A stretch of DNA of 64,000 nucleotides from Pseudomonas abietaniphila (GTDB lineage Bacteria; Pseudomonadota; Gammaproteobacteria; Pseudomonadales; Pseudomonadaceae): contig NZ_CP155619.1 of the NCBI RefSeq assembly GCF_039697315.1, positions 496,001 through 560,000 of the forward strand, read 5' to 3'. The notes beneath the pieces are model-generated. The model worked only from the letters and a program-made list of their open reading frames with translations, was not told the DNA's origin and ran no database searches. Positions 30,323 to 39,236 of the stretch are shown piece after piece. Each line of letters begins with the position of its first letter. The first letter of the stretch is position 1. Made by a program: the position numbers and the translations under genes.

Positions 30323-32251
30323 ATGCGCAGTCGTTTGTTCAGCCTTTTGTCCTGCCTGCTTCTGTCGGCCACCGCCGCCCAGTCCGTCCAAGCGGTCGAT
30401 ATCACCACCCAACGTCAATATTACGATCAAGCCAAACGCGCGCTGGCCAAAGGCGATGCGGGTCCTTATCGCATGTACGGCTCGGCGCTGGCGGATTACC
30501 CTCTCGAACCTTACCTGGCGTACGACGAGCTGACGGCTCGTCTGAATACCGCGAGCAACGACGAAGTCGAAAAATTCCTCGCCGATCATGGCGACCTTCC
30601 GCAGGCCAACTTCATGAAGTTGCGCTGGTTGCGTCTGCTGGCCTCACGAGGCGACTGGCAACCGTTCGTCAAGTATTACGACCCCAAACTCAACTTCGTG
30701 GAGCTCGACTGCCTCTACGGGTCTTATCAACTGAGCCATAACTTGCGCTCGGAAGGCTACGCCAACGCCGAAAAGACCTGGATGACAGGCAAGACCCTGC
30801 CAGCGGCCTGCGACACGTTCTTCGCGCAATGGGCCGTCGAAGGCCAACTGACCGAACAGAAGCGCTGGCAACGCGCCAAGCTGGCGGCCCAAGCGCGCAA
30901 CTACGCGCTGGCCAACCAGTTGGTCAACAGCATGACGACACTCGCACCCCAAGGCCGTTTGCTGATCGCCGTGGCCCAGAAGCCGGAGATGGTCAACAAC
31001 CAAAGCCAGTTCATGCCGGCGGACGAAGCCATGTCCGATGTCGTCGGACTGGGCCTGAGACGCCTGGCCAAGCAAGACCCCCAACGCGCGATGGAGCTGC
31101 TGGACAGCTACTCCCCGGTCCTGCACTTCTCCCATGAGGAGCAAGTGCAGATCGCCAAGGAAATCGGCCTGACGCTGGCGCGCAGCTACGATGGTCGCGC
31201 CCTTGAGGTGATGACCAAATACGACCCTGACCTGCGCGACAACACGGTCACTGAATGGCGCCTGCGTCTGTTGCTGCGCCTGGGTCGCTGGAACGATGCC
31301 TATGAACTGACCCGTCGCCTGCCTCAGGATCTGGCCACGACCAACCGCTGGCGCTACTGGCAGGCCCGCGCTCTTGAGCTGTCTCAGCCCAACAACCCGC
31401 AACTGCCGACGCTGTACCGGGCGGTTTCGAAAGAGCGCGACTTCTATGGTTTCCTCGCCGCCGATCGCATTCAGACCCCGTACATGCTGAATAACAAGCC
31501 TCTGATACTCAGCCAGGCGACGATCAACAAAGTCCGCAATGCTCCGGGCGTACGTCGGGCCCTGGAGTTCTACGAGCGTGGCGAGGTGGTCAACGGGCGT
31601 CGCGAGTGGTACCACGTCACCCGGCGCTTCAGCCGCGACGAAATGGTCGCCCAGGCCAAGCTGGCCTACGACATGCGCTGGTACTTCCCGGCCATTCGGA
31701 CCATCAGCCAGGCGCAATACTGGGACGACCTCGACATTCGGTTCCCCATGGCGCATCGGGACACCCTGGTGCGTGAAGCACAGATCCGCGGTCTGCACTC
31801 CAGCTGGGTGTTCGCCATTACACGCCAGGAAAGTGCCTTCATGGACGACGCACGCTCAGGCGTCGGTGCTAGCGGTTTAATGCAATTGATGCCGGCGACG
31901 GCAAAAGAGACGGCCCGCAAGTTCAGCATCCCGTTGGCCTCTCCGGCGCAGGTGCTGGATCCGGACAAGAACATTCAGCTGGGTGCGGCTTACCTGAGTC
32001 AGGTGCATGCGCAGTTCAACGGCAACCGGGTGCTCGCTTCGGCGGCGTATAACGCAGGTCCGGGGCGTGTGCGGCAGTGGCTCAAAGGCGCGAATCATTT
32101 GTCGTTCGACGTGTGGGTCGAGAGCATTCCGTTCGATGAGACGCGTCAGTACGTGCAGAACGTATTGTCGTATGCGGTGATCTACGGGCAAAAGCTGAAT
32201 GCACCGCAGCCTCTGGTGGATTGGCATGAGCGGTTTTTTGATGATTTTTGA
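30323..32251 (+). CDS. slt: Soluble lytic murein transglycosylase Slt
   Basis: Periplasmic lytic transglycosylase, 642 aa, that cleaves MurNAc-GlcNAc bonds to 1,6-anhydro products. A signal peptide covers residues 1-27 (LLSATAAQSVQA). A long alpha-superhelical doughnut domain covers about 30-450, and the SLT catalytic domain about 475-610, with the catalytic Glu in ITRQESAFMDDARSGVGASG, LMQLMPATAKETA and ASAAYNAGPGRVRQWL. Position matches PA3020. Its products feed the NagZ recycling route. Confidence 0.95.
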   Translation: MRSRLFSLLSCLLLSATAAQSVQAVDITTQRQYYDQAKRALAKGDAGPYRMYGSALADYPLEPYLAYDELTARLNTASNDEVEKFLADHGDLPQANFMKLRWLRLLASRGDWQPFVKYYDPKLNFVELDCLYGSYQLSHNLRSEGYANAEKTWMTGKTLPAACDTFFAQWAVEGQLTEQKRWQRAKLAAQARNYALANQLVNSMTTLAPQGRLLIAVAQKPEMVNNQSQFMPADEAMSDVVGLGLRRLAKQDPQRAMELLDSYSPVLHFSHEEQVQIAKEIGLTLARSYDGRALEVMTKYDPDLRDNTVTEWRLRLLLRLGRWNDAYELTRRLPQDLATTNRWRYWQARALELSQPNNPQLPTLYRAVSKERDFYGFLAADRIQTPYMLNNKPLILSQATINKVRNAPGVRRALEFYERGEVVNGRREWYHVTRRFSRDEMVAQAKLAYDMRWYFPAIRTISQAQYWDDLDIRFPMAHRDTLVREAQIRGLHSSWVFAITRQESAFMDDARSGVGASGLMQLMPATAKETARKFSIPLASPAQVLDPDKNIQLGAAYLSQVHAQFNGNRVLASAAYNAGPGRVRQWLKGANHLSFDVWVESIPFDETRQYVQNVLSYAVIYGQKLNAPQPLVDWHERFFDDF

Positions 32252-32271
32252 GCGGGCCTCAGCTTGATGCG

Positions 32272-32308
32272 AAGGGGTGGATCATCTGGTTGATCTGCCC
32301 CTTTTTTT
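32272..32308 (+). terminator. Intrinsic terminator after slt
   Basis: AAGGGG-TG-GATCA / TGATC-TG-CCCCTT form a stem with one internal loop, followed by seven T, 20 bases after the slt stop. Confidence 0.82.
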
Positions 32309-32479
32309 GGCTGGTTGGCGCTGGTTTCGTGTGAATACCCCATTGCTCTGGTCGCGCAGATACGGTTAGGCCTGCCCAAGTCGCGCTCGGCGGCGTTTGG
32401 GCCATTGATGTATGAGAAGCAAAATCAACAGCAGAAACAGAACAAAATCTGAACACAACTCTCTGGTTGACGCAGTCCC

Positions 32480-32612
32480 TGTACGAGCGCGCTTCCCCGC
32501 GATCTGCCGGGAACCGGCAGCAAGACCTGTGCATGCGGAGTGTCAGGCATGAATGAGTCGCCTGATTTTGCTACCGCTACGCGGCAGATCGCGGGACAAG
32601 CCACGCTCCTAC
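32480..32612. repeat. REPIN-like inverted repeat
   Basis: Arms TGTACGAGCGCGCTTCCCCG...GATCTGCC at 32480-32508 and GGCAGATCGCGGGACAAG...GCTCCTAC at 32583-32612 are near-complementary REP sequences in inverted orientation with about 75 bases between. It lies in the 520-base gene-free gap between slt and the MOSC gene, where I see no coding frame. Confidence 0.7.
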
Positions 32613-32771
32613 GGGATTTCCGTCATTCGATACGTTTGATTTTGCTTTTCCTACGCGATAGTCCAAACGCCAAAAAAACGCGACTTGGGTGCAGGCTGAA
32701 CGCAGGCCATGGATTTAAACCGAAATCCCGCGCCGAAGAACAACCCTGCGCGTGATTCGCACAACGCAACA

Positions 32772-33581
32772 TCACTCGAGCACTTCAACCTCCATGCCAA
32801 CCTCCACCACTCCCGGCCCGTCATTCACCATGTTCTGACCAAACCAGACCTCGCCTTCTTTCTCGCGATAGGTCTTGAGTGTGCTCAGCGGTTCACGGTC
32901 CTCACTGCGCTCGCCAGTGGCCGGATCGATCGTGGTCAGAATGCAACGCGAACACCCTTTGAGCAGACGAAACTCCACGCCACCGATGCGAATTCGCTTC
33001 CAGCCATCCTCCGCGAATGCCTCTGCCCCCTCCACCACCAGATTCGGACGAAACCGCAGCATCTCCTGAGGCCGGCCAATTTTTGCCGACAGGTCGTCCA
33101 GCGACGCCTGACCGATCAGCAACAGCGGAAACCCGTCAGCGAAACCGACTTTGTCCTCGACCGTGCCGTACCCGGACGGCAGCCAGCGCGCCCGCGCCTC
33201 GGGGATATGCACCATGCGCGTCGGCTTGCCGATGAACTCACTGACCCAGCGCGCCGCTTCATCGCCTGCATCGGGCACACGCAACGTGTCGCGCCAGACC
33301 GTCACACCGCGCAAGCTGGCTTCCAGCTCTTCAGGCACCGCGACATCCAGCGCCTCGATGCCCGGTGCCGACAGCGTCACACCGCCGCGGGCATTCCACA
33401 GCACGGAAAGTTGGGACATCTGCGGCAAGGCGCGTTGGGTGAAGAACCGACCATTGCTCTCATCGACCAGCATCCAGCGTCGATCACCCGTCAATCCCAA
33501 CGCGTCGAAGCTGGCTTGCTGCAACGGTTCGGCCTTGCAGGATTTCAGGGGATACCGATACAGCGCACTGAGATGCAACAT
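32772..33581 (-). CDS. MOSC-domain protein (YcbX-like)
   Basis: 269 aa. An N-terminal MOSC_N beta-barrel (about 1-120, LSALYRYPLKSCKAEPL) and a MOSC domain (about 125-265). The conserved Cys that in this superfamily serves molybdenum cofactor or sulfur carriage is in LLKGCSRCILTTIDP. YcbX-type proteins are molybdoenzymes reducing N-hydroxylated compounds. The usual C-terminal 2Fe-2S domain of E. coli YcbX is missing, so an external electron donor would be needed. Gene stands alone; moa/moe genes lie 28 kb away. Confidence 0.88.
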   Translation of the reverse strand: MLHLSALYRYPLKSCKAEPLQQASFDALGLTGDRRWMLVDESNGRFFTQRALPQMSQLSVLWNARGGVTLSAPGIEALDVAVPEELEASLRGVTVWRDTLRVPDAGDEAARWVSEFIGKPTRMVHIPEARARWLPSGYGTVEDKVGFADGFPLLLIGQASLDDLSAKIGRPQEMLRFRPNLVVEGAEAFAEDGWKRIRIGGVEFRLLKGCSRCILTTIDPATGERSEDREPLSTLKTYREKEGEVWFGQNMVNDGPGVVEVGMEVEVLE

Positions 33582-33655
33582 GAACGTGTCCTTGAAGTGA
33601 TGAGCGCAAAGCCATCACTTTATACGAGGGAATGCCTCAAGGATCGGTACAGATA

Positions 33656-33685
33656 CAAAAAAGCCCCTCCATACAGCAAGGGGCT
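33656..33685 (-). terminator. Intrinsic terminator after cheV
   Basis: Arms AGCCCCT (33662-33668) and AGGGGCT (33679-33685). On the minus strand TTTTTT follows, 20 bases beyond the cheV stop. Confidence 0.85.
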
Positions 33686-33704
33686 CGAAACACGTGCGGG
33701 CGAA

Positions 33705-34631
33705 TCAGTGGTCGAGCATCAGACGCTCGCGAACCACATCCACCAGCTTGTCCGGCTGGAATTTGGAGAGGAAGTTGTCGCAACCGACCTTCTTCACCAT
33801 CGATTCGTTGAAGCTGCCGGACAACGAGGTATGCAAGACCACGTACAGACCCCGCAGACGTGGGTCGTGGCGTATTTCGGTGGTTAACCGGTAACCATCC
33901 ATTTCCGGCATTTCCGCATCGGTGAAGATCATGAGCAACTTGTCGGTCATGACCTCGCCGCTGTCGGCCCAGCCCTTGAGCATATTGAGTGCCTTGAGTC
34001 CGTCGCTGGCCACGTGCATCTTCACGCCAAGCTGGGACAAGGTGTCACGCAGTTGCGAAAGCGCCACGTTAGAGTCATCGACCAGCAGCACTTCACGACC
34101 ACGGGCACGCTCCAGAACCGGGTCCTCCAGCTTGTCGCGGGACACCTTGGCACTGTAAGGGACGATTTCCGCCAATACCTTTTCGACGTCGATGATTTCG
34201 ACCAATTGGTCGTCGACCTTGCTGATGGCCGTCAGGTAATGCTGGCGCCCTGCACTGGTGGGCGGCGGCAGGATGGCCTCCCAGTTCATGTTGACGATGC
34301 GGTCAACGCCGCCGACCAGGAACGCCTGGACCGAGCGGTTGTATTCGGTAACGATGATGGTGCTCGACGGGCCCGGGACCAGCGGACGCATGCCGATGGC
34401 CTGAGACAGATCAATCACAGGAAGGGTTTGACCGCGCAGGTTTACCACGCCGCAGACAAACGGGTGGCGCTGCGGCATCAGCGTCAACTTGGGCAATTGC
34501 AGCACTTCCTGCACCTTGAATACGTTAATTGCGAACAATTGCCGACCCGCCAGGCGGAACATGAGAATTTCCAGGCGGTTCTCACCCACCAGCTGTGTTC
34601 GTTGGTCTACTGTGTCGAGAATGCCAGCCAT
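33705..34631 (-). CDS. cheV: Chemotaxis coupling protein CheV (CheW-REC fusion)
   Basis: 308 aa. A CheW domain (about 15-160; VQEVLQLPKLTLMPQ, VCGVVNLRGQTLPVIDL) is fused to a receiver domain (about 178-305). Receiver residues: acidic pair Asp185/Asp186 in LLVDDSN, phospho-acceptor Asp238 in IFTDAEMPEMDGY, and the HTS and SKF positions. CheV couples chemoreceptors to CheA, and its phosphorylation tunes adaptation. It is transcribed alone, divergently from an Hpt-like gene. Confidence 0.92.
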   Translation of the reverse strand: MAGILDTVDQRTQLVGENRLEILMFRLAGRQLFAINVFKVQEVLQLPKLTLMPQRHPFVCGVVNLRGQTLPVIDLSQAIGMRPLVPGPSSTIIVTEYNRSVQAFLVGGVDRIVNMNWEAILPPPTSAGRQHYLTAISKVDDQLVEIIDVEKVLAEIVPYSAKVSRDKLEDPVLERARGREVLLVDDSNVALSQLRDTLSQLGVKMHVASDGLKALNMLKGWADSGEVMTDKLLMIFTDAEMPEMDGYRLTTEIRHDPRLRGLYVVLHTSLSGSFNESMVKKVGCDNFLSKFQPDKLVDVVRERLMLDH

Positions 34632-35163
34632 CTGTTGCTCCTGGAGCAGGTTCTAGTAAGTCCGCCTACCCTTTATCGGCAGAGCCGGTGCAGACCTTAA
34701 TGCTGATAAAAATGCCTGACGGCACAATTGATATCACATTAACATCATGCTTTACTGGCGTGCATCCAAAACACTGAAACTGCAGACAAACAGTGACTGT
34801 CTGTCCAATCTGCAGGCGGGTCTCAGCGTTTCCCCTAGGGGTATTCCTTAACGACAATCAGGGCAAACCTGATATTCGCGCTTTCTAATAGCCATTATTG
34901 TGACGCCATTCTCATTGAATGAATGGAGTCAGGTACGTGGTCGCGTTCGTGGAATCCCTCGATCCCCTCGTAAAACCAGTGATAACAGACCGGATTGTCT
35001 GGGCTGCGCCACGGGGTATCGCACACGACTGCACCTCGCTGACCGCAAACAAATCACAACAATCAGAAACGCCCTACAGACTTTCAATTGCCTTCAACAT
35101 TAACTTTGGGCCACTCGCCCCCTGCGACCTTGAGTCGCTGTCCATGAAGAGTGGAGATTTCAC
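34632..35163. promoter_or_regulatory. Gene-free region between cheV and the Hpt-like gene, with CCCCTAGGGG palindrome
   Basis: About 530 bases. It must hold the cheV promoter and that of the divergent Hpt-like gene. The perfect palindrome CCCCTAGGGG lies at 34832-34841. I see no sigma-28 (FliA)-type promoter and no credible coding frame. The ribosome-binding site of the plus-strand gene (GTGGAG) lies at the right end. Confidence 0.4.
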
Positions 35164-35673
35164 ATGCTGAACGGCAATGAGTGGCATCAACTGCACAGTG
35201 ATTTTCTCGGCGACACCCAGCACCTGATGGGCCGCGCAGACGAATGCCTGAGTCACCTGGAACTGATCAGTGACGATAAGGATGCGATCGAGTGTCTGCT
35301 CGGCACGCTGCAACAGATCGCCGGCAAATCCGACGCGGCTCACGTCCAGGCGATCGCCAGCTTCGCCCGACAATTGCGTTACCTCTTGTACTTTGCCGGA
35401 GCGGCGGGACGCTTGCAGCCCAAAGCACTGGTGACCCTGCGCCAATGCCTGTCGCTGCTGTCGTGGCAGATCGAACTGGTCGACCCCCTCACCGGGCAAC
35501 TGCCAATGGACGACAGCGAACAGCAACATTTGCTTGAGCAGTTCGGCTGCTGTTGCGGCATCGGACAGGTTGAAAGCAGCCCTGCCGTGGCTGTCGAGTG
35601 GCCCGTGCCTCTGACAGCGGCTCATTCCGAAACCGCCCTCGGCGAACGCGCCGAACGCTCCAGCGCACTCTGA
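35164..35673 (+). CDS. Hpt-like helical protein lacking the phospho-acceptor histidine
   Basis: 169 aa, good GGAG 8 bases upstream. Residues about 8-80 follow the helical pattern of CheA-type Hpt domains (DFLGDTQHLMGRADECLSHL, DAIECLLGTLQQIAGKS, FARQLRYLL). Where Hpt domains have H-T-x-K-G, this protein has Gln50-Gln51-Ile-Ala-Gly, so the His is absent. The tail (120-169) is Cys-rich (FGCCCGIG) then disordered. It cannot relay phosphate in the usual way; it might instead bind a receiver domain. The role is inferred from the neighbouring cheV and kinase genes. Confidence 0.5.
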   Translation: MLNGNEWHQLHSDFLGDTQHLMGRADECLSHLELISDDKDAIECLLGTLQQIAGKSDAAHVQAIASFARQLRYLLYFAGAAGRLQPKALVTLRQCLSLLSWQIELVDPLTGQLPMDDSEQQHLLEQFGCCCGIGQVESSPAVAVEWPVPLTAAHSETALGERAERSSAL

Positions 35674-36141
35674 GCCCTGCCCTCCGTCGCTGCGCCCTGC
35701 CGCTGCTGTTCGCCGGGGCGACCTGCCTGATAACCAGACCTTGTTGCGCTGCCCTCACTTGATCAAAATCAAACGTGACATGCCTGGGCCTTTCGGTTGC
35801 AGCGTAAGTTGGCAGGCGGCACGCGGAACTTCTGCAATACGCGACAACGTGCTTATATGTCGCGGAGGGCTTAATTAGCACTATCGTCCCAACCATAAAT
35901 CCTGACTAACTGGACAACCCTTTTGCGTGCGTTATTTGCGCGCAAGGCTTAATAACGGCAGCATTTAAGGTAAGATCGGCGCCCGCGAATGAAAGCGGGA
36001 AGTTTGCGAACACATTATTCCTGTTAAAAGTCGACTCCTGGTTTTTGTACACACGTATAAAGGTGAACAGAAGCGTGCCGCTCTGTTGACCACGTTAAGT
36101 GGCCTGATACGTCCTGTTCAGGTATCCGCAGCAATTATCCG
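35674..36141 (+). promoter_or_regulatory. Gene-free region with a perfect FNR/ANR box and a second promoter-like element
   Basis: TTGATCAAAATCAA at 35759-35772 matches TTGAT-N4-ATCAA exactly, the ANR/FNR site. The next gene starts 370 bases on. A TAAGAT (near 35971-35976) could be a -10 for the kinase gene, leaving a 160-base leader. Hairpins CGCGAC...GTCGCG (near 35840-35864) and TTGCGTGC...GCGCGCAA lie between. Either a long ANR-controlled leader or a small RNA could start here. Confidence 0.6.
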
Positions 36142-37047
36142 ATGGCTTCATCCGCTATGCATGTCAGCAACAAGACCTTCACGTTATGGCCTATGAGCGC
36201 CAACACCGCATTTCGATGGGTAGCGATAGTCTGTCTCGGGATAACCGTGTGCAATGTCGCCGCTTTTTTTCTCGACGATGGCCTGTCATCCGCGCTGGCG
36301 CTGATTAATGTGCTCGCCTTGCTGGGCATCTGTTATTGCGTGAGTCGCCCCAGCAAGACCATACAGTTCCAGCCTCAGGAGCTGGCCGATCACATGCTGC
36401 AGGTCCAGGAAACGGAGCGTCATCGCCTGAGCCGTGAGCTGCACGACGATATCGGCCAGATGCTGACCGCCGCCAAACTGCAAAGTGACTGGCTGCAACG
36501 TCGAGCTCCCGAAGACCTGCATCCCCACTGCGCAATGCTCAACAACATTCTCGACGAAACGCTGGCCAAGGTACGAGATGTGTCGGCCATCCTGAATCCA
36601 CGACAGCTGACAAGCCTGGGGCTCGAAGCCAGCCTGCGTGCACACCTGCTGCGCACGCTGGCGGACACTCCGGTGCTCTGGAGCCTGGAGTGTCACCAGC
36701 GGCTGGCGGGCATTCCTGAGGAAATGGCCGTGGCGGCCTTTCGCATCACTCAGGAAGCGGTCACCAACATGCTGCGTCACGCGCAAGCGAAGAACCTGCT
36801 GGTGCGCATCCAACGTCGTCCCGAAGGTCTGGCACTGAACATTTCCGATGACGGGCTGGGATTTTCGCCCGCCGACAATCCGGGTCAGCAAGGGCAACGC
36901 GGCATGGCGGGCATGGTCGAGCGGGCTACTCTGCTTGGCGGCCATCTCACCGTGGAAAGCGCGCCAGGCCATGGCACACACATTCAAGCCTTGTTTCCCT
37001 GGGCACCCCGCGCTCGGGAACGCGCCGACATAAGTAAGCACTCATGA
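36142..37047 (+). CDS. Sensor histidine kinase, NarX/DesK (HisKA_3) type
   Basis: Inner-membrane sensor of 301 aa with almost no periplasmic domain. Two TM segments at about 25-44 and 49-67. HisKA_3 dimerisation domain with phospho-acceptor His101 in RHRLSRELHDDIGQML. HATPase_c with N-box AVTNMLRHAQA, G1 ISDDGLGFSPAD and G2 GQRGMAGMVERA. The missing sensory domain suggests sensing in or at the membrane. Overlaps the response-regulator gene by ATGA. No clear ribosome-binding site; alternative starts are nearby. Confidence 0.88.
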   Translation: MASSAMHVSNKTFTLWPMSANTAFRWVAIVCLGITVCNVAAFFLDDGLSSALALINVLALLGICYCVSRPSKTIQFQPQELADHMLQVQETERHRLSRELHDDIGQMLTAAKLQSDWLQRRAPEDLHPHCAMLNNILDETLAKVRDVSAILNPRQLTSLGLEASLRAHLLRTLADTPVLWSLECHQRLAGIPEEMAVAAFRITQEAVTNMLRHAQAKNLLVRIQRRPEGLALNISDDGLGFSPADNPGQQGQRGMAGMVERATLLGGHLTVESAPGHGTHIQALFPWAPRARERADISKHS

Positions 37048-37703
37048 TCTGCAATCTTCTTCTGGTCGACGACCACGCTCTGATTCGTGCAGGTGTTCGC
37101 GCACTGGTTTCCGACATCCCCGGCTATCAGGTCATCGGCGAAGCCGCCGATGGCGATCATTTGCTGGAGATGACACTGGAATTGAAGCCGGACATCATCC
37201 TGCTCGACATTTCAATGAAGGACAGTAACGGACTGGACGCGCTGGAGCGGCTTCACAAAGCCCTGCCGGACAGCAAGGTGCTGATCCTCTCCATGCACAC
37301 CGAACCGCAGATGATCATGCGGGCGCTGGAGGCCGGCGCGCACGGTTACCTGCTCAAGGACGCCACCGGCACCGAGATCGAGCAGGCCCTGGAAGCGTTG
37401 CGTAACGATGAACGCTACCTCAGCCCCGCCATCGCACACACCGTGATCAACCAGGCATTGGTCAGTGCTCAGTCGAACAAAGTGGAGCCGGTCGAGAACC
37501 ACAACCTCACGGCACGCCAGCTGGAAATCCTGCGCCTGATCGTACGCGGCAAATCGACCCGGGAAATCGCGAACGGCCTGAACCTCAGCGTCAAGACCGT
37601 TGAAACCCACCGCTCGCAGATCATGAAGCGACTGCAGATCTACGACGTGGCGGGCCTGGTGTTGTTCTGCGTGAGAGAGCAGATCATCAGCCTGGACGAC
37701 TGA
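37044..37703 (+). CDS. NarL/LuxR-family response regulator
   Basis: 219 aa. Receiver domain (about 3-120) with acidic residues in LVDDH, phospho-acceptor Asp55 in IILLDISMKDSNG, Ser/Thr in LILSMH and Lys in YLLKDA. C-terminal LuxR-type helix-turn-helix (about 150-215, LTARQLEILRLIVRGKSTRE, SVKTVETHRSQIMKRL). Overlaps and is certainly paired with the preceding kinase. Regulon not deducible; the ANR box upstream hints at oxygen-linked expression. Confidence 0.92.
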   Translation: MICNLLLVDDHALIRAGVRALVSDIPGYQVIGEAADGDHLLEMTLELKPDIILLDISMKDSNGLDALERLHKALPDSKVLILSMHTEPQMIMRALEAGAHGYLLKDATGTEIEQALEALRNDERYLSPAIAHTVINQALVSAQSNKVEPVENHNLTARQLEILRLIVRGKSTREIANGLNLSVKTVETHRSQIMKRLQIYDVAGLVLFCVREQIISLDD

Positions 37704-37858
37704 CGCTCGCGGCATTGCGCAAACGTTTGTCCCTCGTCGGCTGACCACCCGAGGCTTCGCATTAAGTTGCGAAATAGCTTGCCGGTCGATACACCCTCAG
37801 CGACTGAAAGGCTGCATCGCGAAGGCATGCGCTCCCACGGTTCACAACAAACAGCGGG

Positions 37859-38767
37859 TTACCCAATCCGCTTCGACTGCCCCAGCAGCGGCGAATGCGC
37901 GGGCAAGTGAATGCGCAAGGCCCCGGGACGCGCCTCGAAACGCAGGTTTTCGCCGCGCAGAGGCTCACCGTCCAGATTGATGTCCAGGCCCTCGGCGGAC
38001 TTCAGCTCAACCCACGGCAAGCGTGCGCGAACGAACAGGTTGTCGATCCCCAACCCACCCTCCAGCAAGCTCTTGAGCGTACTGACAATTTCCTGTGGCG
38101 CCGGCAGAATGCTGATGTCGAGCAGGCCATCGTCCGCTAAGGCGTTGGGGCACAACGGATGCCCGCCACCCGCCTGTCGACCATTGCCAATCCCCAGCGC
38201 GAGCAGGTCGCCGCGCCAATGGAAGTCCGGACCGATCAATTCGCCGTAAGCAGCTTTCAACTCACTGAAACGCGACAGTCCCGTGAACAGGTACGCCGCG
38301 CCGCCCAGCACCTTTTTCAGGTCTTCCGAGGTGTTGGCGGTGACCTGACTGCCAAATCCTCCCGTGGCCATGTTGAGGAACATCTGGCCGTCGACAGCGC
38401 CCATGTCGACCGGCCGCGCCGGTACATCCAGCAAGTCGAGTGCACGTTCGATTTCCAGCGGGACGCCTGCAGAACGGGCGAAATCATTGGCAGTGCCCAA
38501 TGGCAGTATCGTCAGACTCGCGTCGCTGTCCGCCAATGCCAGCGCCTCGGCGACATCGCGCAGCGTCCCGTCACCGCCGCCCGCAATGATCTGCGTGTGT
38601 CCGGCCGCCAGCGCTTCTGCAACCAGACGCTGCGCATCGCCGCCTTCCCACGTCAGTCGTACGTCCAGTTCCCAGCCATGCTTGCGTTTACGGTTAACGG
38701 CATCGCGAACGTCGTCGTTGAGCGCCTGTTTGCCATGAAGAATCAAGAGTGCCCTGCGCTCCGTCAT
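37859..38767 (-). CDS. YegS-type lipid kinase
   Basis: Diacylglycerol-kinase-catalytic-fold protein, 302 aa (YegS 299). The nucleotide loop is IIAGGGDGTLRDVAEAL, then LPLGTANDFARSAGVP. The C-terminal beta-sandwich ends NLDGEPLRGENLRFEA. Members phosphorylate lipids such as phosphatidylglycerol; the substrate here is unproven. ATG at 38767 follows AGGGAAAGG. Single gene, separated from the psl operon by a 469-base gap. Confidence 0.88.
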   Translation of the reverse strand: MTERRALLILHGKQALNDDVRDAVNRKRKHGWELDVRLTWEGGDAQRLVAEALAAGHTQIIAGGGDGTLRDVAEALALADSDASLTILPLGTANDFARSAGVPLEIERALDLLDVPARPVDMGAVDGQMFLNMATGGFGSQVTANTSEDLKKVLGGAAYLFTGLSRFSELKAAYGELIGPDFHWRGDLLALGIGNGRQAGGGHPLCPNALADDGLLDISILPAPQEIVSTLKSLLEGGLGIDNLFVRARLPWVELKSAEGLDINLDGEPLRGENLRFEARPGALRIHLPAHSPLLGQSKRIG

Positions 38768-39236
38768 ACCTTTCCCTCTTCCTGTGCGATTCATTGCGTG
38801 AAGTGTTGACCTCAGCACCACGAAAAAAAGCCCTTTCAGGGATTTTTTTTTGCATCGCGGCGAAAATCGTCAAAACGCCCGCGAGCATTGGATCCCAAAC
38901 CAAATCGGGTCCGGCGAACGTCTCACGCAGGCAGCGCGATGATGGCTTATGGCAGTCCTCGGCATGACAGTGACTGTTTCATGGGCTTTACTCTCGTAAG
39001 CACTCGTTTGAGGGATTTTCTGATGTGCTTTTGGAAGTGGTCTTACACCGTTTGAGAAGAAATAGGATTTTTTCCCAACGGCGGGATTGAAAAGCAGGTC
39101 AATAGGGTGCTTAATCGACAAATTATTGGCTTATTTTGAATTACCTTGCAAAAAAGTCATTAAATTGACTTTTAGACGGAATGCGGGGCGGATAGGCCAG
39201 TCATGGATTCATGGATTGAAGATGTGAGGACGATTT
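38768..39236 (+). promoter_or_regulatory. psl upstream region with a FleQ-box match
   Basis: GTCATTAAATTGAC at 39156-39169 lies inside a larger perfect palindrome AAAAGTCA-TTAAAT-TGACTTTT (39152-39173), about 70 bases before the first psl gene. As I recall it, the published P. aeruginosa FleQ consensus is GTCaNTAAAtTGAC, which this fits at every position. A weaker partial copy (GTCAATAGGGTG) lies near 39101. Also in this gap: a short hairpin with A- and T-runs near 38823-38850. No coding frame seen. Confidence 0.7.

Noticed and set aside
34919..35170. 83-codon frame upstream of the Hpt-like gene
   Set aside because: No ribosome-binding site, no family pattern, and it overlaps the start of the supported gene in another frame.
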